From: Pseudomonas fluorescens
GTDB lineage: Bacteria; Pseudomonadota; Gammaproteobacteria; Pseudomonadales; Pseudomonadaceae
Assembly (NCBI RefSeq): GCF_001708445.1
Contig: NZ_CP015637.1
Span: 5,891,001-5,955,000 of the forward strand
Direction of reading: 5' to 3'
Length of the DNA stretch: 64,000 nt
Shown here one piece after another: positions 55,124 through 63,107 of this stretch. The notes beneath the pieces are model-generated. The model searched no databases, had not been told where the DNA came from, and was given only the letters and a program-made list of their open reading frames with translations. The position numbers and the translations under genes were made by a program. Each line of letters opens with the position of its first letter. The stretch's first letter is position 1.

Positions 55124-55756
55124 ATGACAGCAGCCAATGTTTACCAACAACGCCCCACCACCGGCGCCAAGGCCGAGTCGTCGCTGCACCATGCCGACCT
55201 CGCCAGCCTGGTCGGCAAGGGCCGCAAGAACGCCGGCGTGACCGTGCGTGAAAAGAAACTGCTCGGCCACCTGACCATCCGTGGCGACGGCCATGACGCC
55301 GCCTTCGCCGCTGGCGTACACAAAGCCCTGGGCATCGAGTTGCCTGGCGCCCTGCAGGTCATCGTCAAAGGCGAAACCAGCTTGCAATGGCTCGGCCCGG
55401 ATGAGTGGCTGCTGGTCGTGCCCAGCGGTGAAGAATTCGCCGCCGAACAAAACCTGCGTGCTGCGCTGGGCGACCTGCATATCCAGGTCGTCAACGTCAG
55501 CGGCGGCCAGCAGATCCTCGAACTGAGCGGCCCGAACGTGCGTGATGTGCTGATGAAGTCCACCAGCTACGACGTGCACCCCAATAACTTCCCGGTGGGC
55601 AAGGCGGTGGGCACGGTGTTCGCCAAGTCGCAACTGGTGATCCGCCATACCGCTGAAGACACCTGGGAGCTGGTGATCCGTCGCAGCTTCTCGGATTACT
55701 GGTGGCTGTGGTTGCAGGACGCCTCGGCTGAATTCGGCCTGAGCGTTCAAGCCTGA
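55124..55756 (+). CDS. soxG: Sarcosine oxidase gamma subunit
   Basis: Fourth subunit of heterotetrameric sarcosine oxidase, 210 residues, resembling part of the GcvT fold (LTIRGDGHDAAFAAGVHKALGIELP, LQWLGPDEWLLVVPSG, VVNVSGGQQILELSGPNVRDVL, SFSDYWWLWLQDA). It follows soxA after a REP pair and precedes a GTAGGAGC REPIN. It is structural and not redox-active in the known complex. Confidence 0.95.
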   Translation: MTAANVYQQRPTTGAKAESSLHHADLASLVGKGRKNAGVTVREKKLLGHLTIRGDGHDAAFAAGVHKALGIELPGALQVIVKGETSLQWLGPDEWLLVVPSGEEFAAEQNLRAALGDLHIQVVNVSGGQQILELSGPNVRDVLMKSTSYDVHPNNFPVGKAVGTVFAKSQLVIRHTAEDTWELVIRRSFSDYWWLWLQDASAEFGLSVQA

Positions 55757-55763
55757 TATGACC

Positions 55764-55865
55764 CTGTAGGAGCGAGCTTGCTCGCGAAAAACGTCAACGA
55801 TAACGCGCGCATCCTGAATGAACGCGGCGCCCTTGGATTTTTCGCCAGCAAGCTCGCTCCTACAG
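55764..55865. repeat. REPIN, GTAGGAGC class, between soxG and purU
   Basis: Inverted CTGTAGGAGCGAGCTTGCTC copies; spacer nearly the same as at 27672 and 48891. The right copy has one base change (TTCGCCAGC). Confidence 0.9.
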
Positions 55866-55898
55866 TCAGCAGCATCGCTGTATGAGGAGTTAACTGTA

Positions 55899-56756
55899 AT
55901 GAGCCGCGCACCCGATACATGGATTTTGACTGCCGACTGCCCCAGCGTGCTCGGCACGGTGGACGCGGTCACCCGCTACCTGTTCGAGCAGGGCTGTTAT
56001 GTGACCGAGCACCACTCGTTCGATGACCGCCTCTCGGGCCGATTTTTTATTCGCGTGGAGTTCCGTCAGCCCGACGGTTTCGACGAGCAGGCGTTTCGCG
56101 CCGGCCTGGCCACGCGCGGCGAAGCCTTTGGCATGATCTTCGAGCTGACGGCGCCGAACTACCGGCCAAAAGTGGTGATCATGGTCTCCAAGGCCGATCA
56201 CTGCCTGAACGATCTGCTGTACCGCCAGCGGATCGGCCAACTGTCGATGGACGTGGTCGCGGTGGTGTCCAACCACCCTGATTTGAAACCGTTGGCCGAC
56301 TGGCACCAGATTCCCTACTACCATTTCCCTCTCGACCCGAACGACAAACCGTCCCAGGAGCGTCAGGTGTGGCAAGTGATCGAAGAGACCGGCGCCGAAC
56401 TGGTGATCCTTGCGCGCTACATGCAAGTGCTGTCGCCGGAGCTGTGCCGCAAGCTGGATGGCAAGGCGATCAATATCCATCACTCCTTGTTGCCGGGGTT
56501 CAAGGGCGCCAAGCCGTATCACCAGGCGTACAACAAGGGGGTGAAATTGGTCGGCGCCACGGCGCATTACATCAACAACGATCTGGACGAAGGGCCGATC
56601 ATCGCCCAGGGCGTGGAGGTGGTGGATCACAGCCACTATCCCGAGGATTTGATTGCCAAGGGGCGCGATATCGAAGGGCTTACCTTGGCCCGGGCGGTGG
56701 GGTATCACATTGAGCGGCGGGTGTTTCTGAACGCCAATAGGACGGTGGTGCTCTGA
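55899..56756 (+). CDS. purU: Formyltetrahydrofolate deformylase
   Basis: Hydrolyses 10-formyl-THF to formate and THF, returning THF to the sarcosine oxidase/GlyA cycle. Start ATG at 55899 gives 285 residues, the family length. It has an N-terminal ACT domain (WILTADCPSVLGTVDAVTRYL onwards) and a formyltransferase domain with INIHHSLLPGFKGAKPYHQAY and ATAHYINNDLDEGPIIAQ (catalytic Asn, His and Asp). This is the second purU (purU2) of P. aeruginosa type, tied to sox genes. Confidence 0.95.
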   Translation: MSRAPDTWILTADCPSVLGTVDAVTRYLFEQGCYVTEHHSFDDRLSGRFFIRVEFRQPDGFDEQAFRAGLATRGEAFGMIFELTAPNYRPKVVIMVSKADHCLNDLLYRQRIGQLSMDVVAVVSNHPDLKPLADWHQIPYYHFPLDPNDKPSQERQVWQVIEETGAELVILARYMQVLSPELCRKLDGKAINIHHSLLPGFKGAKPYHQAYNKGVKLVGATAHYINNDLDEGPIIAQGVEVVDHSHYPEDLIAKGRDIEGLTLARAVGYHIERRVFLNANRTVVL

Positions 56757-56765
56757 CTGACGCCA

Positions 56766-56830
56766 ATCGGGGGCAAGCCCTCTCCCACATTTGGAATGCG
56801 GTCGAATGTGGGAGAGGGCTTGCCCCCGAT
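56766..56830. repeat. REP pair between purU and fdhA
   Basis: Outward-facing GTGGGAGA variants; both arms carry the same change (CCCTCTCCC), so the pair probably spread as one unit. Confidence 0.88.
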
Positions 56831-56937
56831 GAGGCCCTCACAAACAACACAAGAAACAGCATCTGTACCCGAGCACTCAACGCGCTGCCCACCCTACGGG
56901 CAACGCAGTTCCATAAAAACAACAGCGAGGTGAAAGC

Positions 56938-58137
56938 ATGTCTGGTAATCGTGGTGTCGTGTATCTCGGCAACGGCAAGGTCGAAGTACAGAAAATCGAC
57001 TATCCCAAAATGCAGGACCCCCGTGGCAGGAAGATTGAGCACGGCGTCATCCTGCGCGTGGTCTCCACCAACATCTGCGGCTCCGACCAACACATGGTGC
57101 GTGGCCGCACGACTGCCCAGACCGGCCTGGTGCTCGGTCACGAGATCACCGGTGAAGTGATCGAGAAGGGCAGTGACGTCGAAAACCTGAAGATCGGCGA
57201 CCTGGTTTCCGTTCCCTTCAACGTCGCCTGCGGCCGCTGCCGCTCCTGCAAAGAACAACACACCGGTGTGTGCCTCACCGTCAACCCGGCCCGTGCCGGC
57301 GGCGCCTATGGCTACGTCGACATGGGCGACTGGACCGGTGGCCAGGCTGAATACGTACTGGTGCCCTACGCCGACTTCAACCTGCTGAAACTGCCGGACC
57401 GCGACAAGGCCATGGAGAAAATCCGCGACCTGACCTGCCTCTCCGACATCCTGCCCACCGGCTACCACGGCGCCGTCACCGCCGGCGTGGGGCCAGGCAG
57501 CACGGTGTACATCGCCGGTGCCGGTCCTGTCGGCCTGGCTGCCGCCGCCTCCGCGCGCCTGCTGGGCGCGGCGGTGGTGATTATCGGCGACGTCAACTCT
57601 ATCCGCCTGGCCCACGCCAAGGCGCAAGGGTTTGAAGTGGTCGACCTGTCCACCGACACCCCGCTGCACGAACAGATCGCCGCCCTGCTGGGTGAGCCTG
57701 AAGTGGACTGTGCCGTTGACTGCGTGGGCTTCGAAGCCCGCGGCCACGGGCACGACGGCGTCAAGCACGAAGCCCCTGCCACGGTGCTCAACTCACTGAT
57801 GGGCGTGGTGCGCGTGGCGGGCAAGATCGGCATTCCCGGTCTGTATGTCACCGAAGACCCAGGTGCTGTCGACGCTGCCGCAAAAATGGGCAGCCTGAGC
57901 ATCCGCTTCGGTTTGGGCTGGGCCAAATCCCACAGCTTCCATACCGGCCAGACCCCGGTGATGAAGTACAACCGCCAGCTGATGCAGGCGATCATGTGGG
58001 ACCGCATTCACATCGCCGACATCGTGGGGGTTGAAGTCATCAGCCTGGATGACGCCCCGCGTGGGTATGGCGAGTTCGATGCGGGCGTGCCGAAGAAGTT
58101 TGTGATTGATCCGCATAAGTTGTTCAGCGCGGCATAA
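56938..58137 (+). CDS. fdhA: Glutathione-independent formaldehyde dehydrogenase
   Basis: NAD-dependent, zinc-containing dehydrogenase oxidising formaldehyde released by the demethylation steps to formate. The 399-residue MDR enzyme shows catalytic zinc ligands Cys47 (NICGSD), His68 and Glu69 (GHEI), structural zinc Cys98, Cys101, Cys104 and Cys112, and the NAD motif AGAGPVG. Identity with the P. putida-type enzyme is high by eye. Last gene of the glyA-sox-purU-fdhA run; the gap after purU carries REPs. Confidence 0.95.
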   Translation: MSGNRGVVYLGNGKVEVQKIDYPKMQDPRGRKIEHGVILRVVSTNICGSDQHMVRGRTTAQTGLVLGHEITGEVIEKGSDVENLKIGDLVSVPFNVACGRCRSCKEQHTGVCLTVNPARAGGAYGYVDMGDWTGGQAEYVLVPYADFNLLKLPDRDKAMEKIRDLTCLSDILPTGYHGAVTAGVGPGSTVYIAGAGPVGLAAAASARLLGAAVVIIGDVNSIRLAHAKAQGFEVVDLSTDTPLHEQIAALLGEPEVDCAVDCVGFEARGHGHDGVKHEAPATVLNSLMGVVRVAGKIGIPGLYVTEDPGAVDAAAKMGSLSIRFGLGWAKSHSFHTGQTPVMKYNRQLMQAIMWDRIHIADIVGVEVISLDDAPRGYGEFDAGVPKKFVIDPHKLFSAA

Positions 58138-58154
58138 ATCCCAGGCATACGAAA

Positions 58155-58196
58155 ACCCAAATGTGGGAGAGGGCTTGCTCCCTCCCACATTTGGGT
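58155..58196. repeat. REP-derived long hairpin between convergent genes
   Basis: Perfect 15-bp arms (ACCCAAATGTGGGAG and CTCCCACATTTGGGT) around a 12-nt loop. It lies in the 75-bp convergent gap and could end transcripts from either side; no U-tract. Confidence 0.85.
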
Positions 58197-58212
58197 TGTG
58201 GTGTTTGGGATC

Positions 58213-58671
58213 TCAACGGTTGGCCAAGGCACCTTGGTAGACGGTCGGGCCCGTCGGTTGCTTGCTCACCGAGCCCCCTTTGCTCTCCGCACTCACCATC
58301 AATTCCACGGGCTTGCTGATCGAGGCCTGCTGCCTTGGGTTCAAGCCGATGATGCCTTCGCCATCTTCCGGTAACAGCCCAAGTGACACGGGCTTGCCGC
58401 CATTGGGAATCGCCCACAGTTCCAGGCTCTGGTCCGGCGCGGGTGTGGTGATGGCGATGGGTTGCACTTCCAGGTAATCCTTGTGCGCCATGATCTGCGC
58501 CGCCGGCTGTTGGGTGGTGGTGATCAGGGTGGCGGTGGACTTGACGTTGTCCTGAGTGTAGAACGCGACGCCGAGGCCGGCGATCACGGCCACGCAGACG
58601 CCGATAAACAGGCGTGGACGGCTCCAGAAGGGTGGTTTTGGCTCAATCATGGGGGGGCGGGTCGCGCTCAT
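58213..58671 (-). CDS. RskA C-terminal-like anti-sigma protein lacking a sigma-binding domain
   Basis: A 152-residue protein, start ATG at 58671 with AGGA 8 bp upstream. It has one membrane helix (LFIGVCVAVIAGLGVAFY, about 17-34) and an extracytoplasmic domain matching anti-sigma-K RskA C-termini (YLEVQPIAITTPAPDQSLELWAIPNGGKPVSLGLLPEDGEG). Typical RskA-type proteins (about 230 residues) carry an N-terminal cytoplasmic anti-sigma domain; here only about 16 residues precede the helix, and no sigma factor gene is nearby. It may be a degenerate or repurposed relative. Confidence 0.75.
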   Translation of the reverse strand: MSATRPPMIEPKPPFWSRPRLFIGVCVAVIAGLGVAFYTQDNVKSTATLITTTQQPAAQIMAHKDYLEVQPIAITTPAPDQSLELWAIPNGGKPVSLGLLPEDGEGIIGLNPRQQASISKPVELMVSAESKGGSVSKQPTGPTVYQGALANR

Positions 58672-58807
58672 GGAATTGTTCCTGACAGGTTTTGGAGTCA
58701 TTTCATTGACTCTGCCCCAGCCATTGGGTTCCTGGGACGCCTCGGAACAATGTGCCGGATACCCAGTCAAACGTCTGCTTTTACCCCTACATCCAGAGGT
58801 TGTTTCG

Positions 58808-59380
58808 ATGAAGATTTCACGCGGTTTCGCCCTTTCCTGCCTGATGAGCCTGGCCGCCGCCCCGGTGTTTGCCGCAGGGTTCAGCCTTGGCGACGCGGCC
58901 AATGCCATCTCCGGCATGCAAGGGGGTAACAACAAGGCCGCAGCCGCCGCACCGTCGTCCGAGACGGCGGACCTGCTGACCACGCTGACCTCGCAACTGA
59001 ACATCACCCCCGAACAAGCCGTGGGCGGTACGGGCGCCATGCTGGGCCTGGCCAAGAACAAACTGAGCGGCAACGACTATTCGCAACTGGGTAACAGCGT
59101 GCCGGGCCTTGACCAACTGTCGGGCAACAATGCATTGGGCAGCCTCGGGGCCTTGAGCGGGATGCTCGGCCAGAACGGTGGCAGCAAGACCAGCGGCCTG
59201 GACGGCCTGCTGGGTAACGTGAAGAACACCAACGACCTGAATACCGCGTTCAGTGCCCTGGGCATGGACAGTGGCATGGTCGGCCAGTTTGCCCCGCTGA
59301 TCCTGCAATACCTGGGCGGGCAGGGTGCCAACAGCTCGCTGCTGGGTAAACTGGCCCAGGCCTGGGGCACCGGTAGCTAA
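58808..59380 (+). CDS. DUF2780 exported protein
   Basis: A 190-residue protein with a signal peptide (MKISRGFALSCLMSLAAAPV, ending FAA) and a DUF2780/VcgC-VcgE-like domain (ADLLTTLTSQLNITPEQAVGGTGAMLGLAKNKL, MGQFAPLILQYLG type end). The centre is rich in Gly, Ser, Asn and Leu. Periplasmic or extracellular location; function unknown. It is divergent from the RskA-like gene by 136 bp and its end overlaps the convergent acyltransferase gene by 4 bp. Confidence 0.88.
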   Translation: MKISRGFALSCLMSLAAAPVFAAGFSLGDAANAISGMQGGNNKAAAAAPSSETADLLTTLTSQLNITPEQAVGGTGAMLGLAKNKLSGNDYSQLGNSVPGLDQLSGNNALGSLGALSGMLGQNGGSKTSGLDGLLGNVKNTNDLNTAFSALGMDSGMVGQFAPLILQYLGGQGANSSLLGKLAQAWGTGS

Positions 59381-60264
59381 ATACGCTCTGCGCGCAGTTG
59401 AGCGATGCGCGCATCCTTCTCCTTCCAGAGCTGGTTCACCCAGTTCTGGACGCTCTGGCGAAACGCTGGATCGTTCTCGTAATCCCCTTGCCACAACGCC
59501 GGGTCCAGCTCACGGGTGTGGATATCAATGATCACCTTCGGTACCGCGCCGCTGATCAAATCCCAGAACCCCGGAATCTTTTGCTGCGGGTAGACCACGG
59601 TTACGTCAAGCACCGCGTCCAATTGTTCACCCATGGCCGCCAGCACAAACGCCACGCCGCCCGCCTTGGGCTTGAGCAAGTGCGTGAATGGCGAATCCTG
59701 CTGCTTGCGCTTGGCCTCGCTGAACCGCGTGCCTTCCAGGTAATTGACCACCGTCACCGGCTGGCGCTTGAACAGCTCGCAGGCTTGCTGGGTGATCTTG
59801 AGGTCCTGGCCGGCCAGTTCCGGGTGCCTGGCCAGGAACGCCTTGGTGTAGCGCTTCATGAACGGGTAATCCAGCGCCCACCAGGCCAGGCCGAGGAAGG
59901 GTACCCAGATCAGCTCTTTTTTCAGGAAGAATTTGAAGAACGGCGTGCGGCGGTTGAGGGCCTGGATCAGCGCCGGGATGTCCACCCAGGATTGGTGGTT
60001 GCTGATCACCAGGTAGCTGGTGTCGCCGCGCAGTTCGTCGCCGCCGCGAATGTCCCACCGGGTGGGGATGCACAAGGAGAAAATAAGCTTGTCGATCTCG
60101 GCCCAGGTCTCGGCGATCCACATCACCGCCCATGAGGCATAGTCGCGAAACCGCCCTGGGGCCACCAGCTTGAGCAGGGCAAAGACCATCAGTGGGCCAA
60201 ACAGCACCAAGGTGTTGAGCAATAGCAGCAGTGTGACCAAACAGCCGGTGAGCAGGCGGCGCAT
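59377..60264 (-). CDS. PlsC-type acyltransferase (YihG-like)
   Basis: Membrane-bound 1-acyl-glycerol-3-phosphate-type acyltransferase, 295 residues. One or two N-terminal hydrophobic helices (about 5-35), the catalytic HX4D motif His90-X4-Asp95 (NHQSWVD) and the EGTR block (NYLEGTRFSEAK, near 174-185). The pattern best fits the YihG subfamily of phospholipid acyltransferases. It is convergent with the DUF2780 gene, overlapping by 4 bp, and divergent from the cre operon. Confidence 0.88.
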   Translation of the reverse strand: MRRLLTGCLVTLLLLLNTLVLFGPLMVFALLKLVAPGRFRDYASWAVMWIAETWAEIDKLIFSLCIPTRWDIRGGDELRGDTSYLVISNHQSWVDIPALIQALNRRTPFFKFFLKKELIWVPFLGLAWWALDYPFMKRYTKAFLARHPELAGQDLKITQQACELFKRQPVTVVNYLEGTRFSEAKRKQQDSPFTHLLKPKAGGVAFVLAAMGEQLDAVLDVTVVYPQQKIPGFWDLISGAVPKVIIDIHTRELDPALWQGDYENDPAFRQSVQNWVNQLWKEKDARIAQLRAERI

Positions 60265-60437
60265 AAGTAACTCTTGGAATCTTGTGGGCGGGCCATCATA
60301 AGCAAGCTGAGTCTATAGGCCAAATCGCAAATGGCCGTACGAATGTTTCACAATGTGCCGGTTATGGTGGGGGTGACTAACTAAGTGCTGTCTTTGCGGT
60401 CTAGAATCCGCCTACTTCTTTCCGAGGAAATCACTTC

Positions 60438-60938
60438 GTGAAACTGCTTCTTGCCTCCCTCGCCCTGGCTGCCCTGCCTGTCATGGCCGCCGAGCCGACC
60501 CTTTACGGTCGCTACGAATACATCCAGTTGCCGGAGATCGGCGAAACCTTCAAGGCCAAGATGGACACCGGCGCGCTGACCGCCTCACTGTCGGCCCGGG
60601 ATATTGAGACGTTTACCCGTGATGGCGACGACTGGGTGCGCTTCCGCCTCGGTGGTAAAGACGCCGGCAACAAAGTCTACGAGCACAAGGTGTCGCGCAT
60701 CAGCAAGATCAAGAGCCGCGCCGACGAAGACGACGAAAAAGACGAAGCCACCGTGGCCAAGCGCCCGGTGATCGACCTGGAAATGTGCCTGGGTAACGTC
60801 AAGCGTACCGTCGAGGTCAACCTCACCGACCGCAGCAGCTTCAACTACCCGTTGCTGATCGGCGCCAAGGCCCTGCGTGAGTTCGGCGCGGCGGTCAACC
60901 CGGCCCGTCGTTACACGGCCGACAAACCGGACTGCTGA
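60438..60938 (+). CDS. Retropepsin-like (RimK-associated) aspartic protease family protein
   Basis: A 166-residue protein of the ATP-dependent zinc protease/retropepsin-like family (PF05618). GTG start at 60438 with GAGGAAA upstream. It has a signal peptide (MKLLLASLALAALPVMA), the catalytic-type motif KMDTGALTASLSA with Asp43, and PLLIGAKALREFGAAVNPARRY. A periplasmic location fits. In P. aeruginosa a homologue (PA0462) also stands just before creB, 9 bp from it here, so it is in the cre operon. Confidence 0.85.
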   Translation: MKLLLASLALAALPVMAAEPTLYGRYEYIQLPEIGETFKAKMDTGALTASLSARDIETFTRDGDDWVRFRLGGKDAGNKVYEHKVSRISKIKSRADEDDEKDEATVAKRPVIDLEMCLGNVKRTVEVNLTDRSSFNYPLLIGAKALREFGAAVNPARRYTADKPDC

Positions 60939-60947
60939 TTTGAACCC

Positions 60948-61616
60948 ATGCCCCACATCCTGATTGTCGAAGACGAAGCGGCGATAGCCGACACATTGAT
61001 TTTCGCCCTGCAAGGCGAGGGTTTCACCACCACCTGGCTGAGCCTTGGCCAGGATGCGTTGGCCCATCAACGCCAGACCCCGGCCGACCTGATCATTCTC
61101 GACATCGGCCTGCCGGACATCACCGGCTTTGAAACCTGCAAGCAATTGCGCCGTTTCAGTGAGGTGCCGGTGATGTTCCTCAGTGCACGGGATGGCGAGA
61201 TCGATCGGGTGGTGGGGCTGGAGATCGGTGCCGACGATTATGTGGTCAAGCCGTTCAGCCCGCGGGAAGTGGCGGCGCGCGTACGGGCGATCCTCAAGCG
61301 TGTCGGCCCCGGCGTGGCGCCCGCTGTGTTCCAGGTCGACCTGGAGCGCATGCAGATCAGCTTTCGCGGCCATCCCTTGAGCCTGACGCGCCATGAGTTT
61401 CGCCTGCTGCAAAGCCTGCTGGAGCAACCTGAGCGCGTGTTCAGCCGCGAGCAACTGCTGGACGCGGTGGGCGTGCCCGCCGATGCCGGCTATGAGCGCA
61501 ATATCGACAGCCATATCAAGAGCCTGCGCAGCAAATTACGCAGCGTGGCCGCCGATGCCGAGCCGATCCAGACCCATCGCGGCCTCGGCTACAGTTACAG
61601 CCCGAGCCACAGCTGA
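60948..61616 (+). CDS. creB: Two-component response regulator CreB
   Basis: OmpR-type regulator, 222 residues: receiver domain with phospho-acceptor Asp52 (LIILDIGLPDITGF), Thr/Ser and Lys in VMFLSA and VVKPFSPREV, and a C-terminal winged helix (LTRHEFRLLQSLLEQPERVFSREQLL). Its stop overlaps the creC start by one base (TGATG). Order PA0462-like, creB, creC, creD matches Pseudomonas. In P. aeruginosa CreBC responds to cell-wall stress and beta-lactams and controls creD. Confidence 0.93.
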   Translation: MPHILIVEDEAAIADTLIFALQGEGFTTTWLSLGQDALAHQRQTPADLIILDIGLPDITGFETCKQLRRFSEVPVMFLSARDGEIDRVVGLEIGADDYVVKPFSPREVAARVRAILKRVGPGVAPAVFQVDLERMQISFRGHPLSLTRHEFRLLQSLLEQPERVFSREQLLDAVGVPADAGYERNIDSHIKSLRSKLRSVAADAEPIQTHRGLGYSYSPSHS

Positions 61617-63055
61617 TGCGCCTGGGGCTGCGGATTTTCCTGGTGTATGCGCTGTTCATCGGCCTGACCGGCTACTTCGTGCTCAATACGGTGATGAAGG
61701 AAATACGCCCCGGCGTGCGCCAGTCAACCGAAGAAACCCTGGTGGATACGGCCAACCTGCTGGCTGAAGTCCTGCGCGATGACGTCAGGAATGGCACCCT
61801 CGGCCAAAGCCACTGGCCGGAGCTGCTCAAGGCCTACGGCAACCGCCAGCCCGGCGCGACCATCTGGGGCCTGCCGAAAAACCAAGTCAACCATCGCATC
61901 TACGTGACGGACGCCCAGGGCAAGGTGTTGCTTGACTCCAGTGGCGAAGCGGTGGGCCAGGACTACTCCAAATGGAACGATGTGTACCTCACCCTGCGCG
62001 GTGAATACGGCGCGCGCTCCACCCGCAGCGAAGCCGACGACCCCACCTCCTCGGTGATGCACGTGGGGGCGCCGATTCGCGACAATGGCCAGATCATCGG
62101 CGTGGTCACCGTGGCCAAGCCCAACAGCTCATTGCAGCCGTATATCGACCGCACCGAGCGGCGCCTGCTCTGGTACGGCGCCGGGCTGGTCATCCTCGGC
62201 TTGCTGCTGGGCGCAGTGTTGTCGTGGTGGTTGAGCGTTGCCCTGCGGCGCCTGACCGCCTACGCCGAAGCCGTCAGCGAAGGCCGGCGTGCCGAGTTGC
62301 CGCATTACCGCGGCGGCGAGCTGAAGCAGTTATCCACCGCCGTGGAGCATATGCGTACGCAGTTGGAGGGCAAGGCGTACGTCGAGCATTACGTGCACAC
62401 CCTGACCCACGAATTGAAAAGCCCATTGGCCGCAATTCGCGGCGCGGCGGAGCTGTTGCAGGGTGATATGACCCGTGAGCAGCAGCAGCGCTTCGTCGGC
62501 AATATCGACAGCGAAAGCGCGCGTTTGCAGCAGTTGATCGAGCGTCTGCTGAGCCTGGCGCAGGTGGAGCAGCGCCAGGGCCTGGAAGAACAGGTGAGCA
62601 TCCCGCTGGCGGCCTTGGTCGATGCTGTACTCAACGCCCAATGTGCGCGAATTGAAGGCGCTGGGCTGCAAGTCGAACAGACGATTGCCGCCGATGTGCA
62701 GGTGTTCGGCGAGCCCTTCCTGCTGCGCCAGGCCCTGGGCAACCTGCTGGACAATGCCCTGGACTTCACCCCGCCTGGTGGCGTCTTGAGATTCAGCGCA
62801 CACACCCGGCACAACGATGTACAGATCAGCCTGTTTAACCAGGCCGCGGCGATTCCCGACTACGCCTTGCCGCGCCTGAGCGAGCGTTTCTACTCGTTGC
62901 CGCGACCGGCCAGCGGGCGCAAGAGCACCGGCCTGGGTCTCAATTTTGTCGAGGAAGTGATGAAGCTGCACGGCTGCGCCTTGCAGATCGGCAATGTACC
63001 TGGTGGCGTGCAAGTGGTGCTGCATCTCCACACAGTCTCCACATTGCCCACATAA
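61616..63055 (+). CDS. creC: Sensor histidine kinase CreC
   Basis: A 479-residue inner-membrane kinase: helix near 5-25, periplasmic sensor (about 28-185, Cache-like, including SSVMHVGAPIRDNGQIIGVVTVAKP), second helix (LLWYGAGLVILGLLLGAVLSWW), HAMP-like linker, phosphorylated His265 in THELKSPLAAIRGAAELL and the HATPase domain with FGEPFLLRQALGNLLDNALDF and GRKSTGLGLNFVEEVMKLHG. Cognate partner is CreB, translationally coupled upstream. Confidence 0.93.
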   Translation: MRLGLRIFLVYALFIGLTGYFVLNTVMKEIRPGVRQSTEETLVDTANLLAEVLRDDVRNGTLGQSHWPELLKAYGNRQPGATIWGLPKNQVNHRIYVTDAQGKVLLDSSGEAVGQDYSKWNDVYLTLRGEYGARSTRSEADDPTSSVMHVGAPIRDNGQIIGVVTVAKPNSSLQPYIDRTERRLLWYGAGLVILGLLLGAVLSWWLSVALRRLTAYAEAVSEGRRAELPHYRGGELKQLSTAVEHMRTQLEGKAYVEHYVHTLTHELKSPLAAIRGAAELLQGDMTREQQQRFVGNIDSESARLQQLIERLLSLAQVEQRQGLEEQVSIPLAALVDAVLNAQCARIEGAGLQVEQTIAADVQVFGEPFLLRQALGNLLDNALDFTPPGGVLRFSAHTRHNDVQISLFNQAAAIPDYALPRLSERFYSLPRPASGRKSTGLGLNFVEEVMKLHGCALQIGNVPGGVQVVLHLHTVSTLPT

Positions 63056-63107
63056 ATCGCCCACATGGGCTGCGCAGACTCTCCCCATCAAAACAGGGAG
63101 AGACCCC

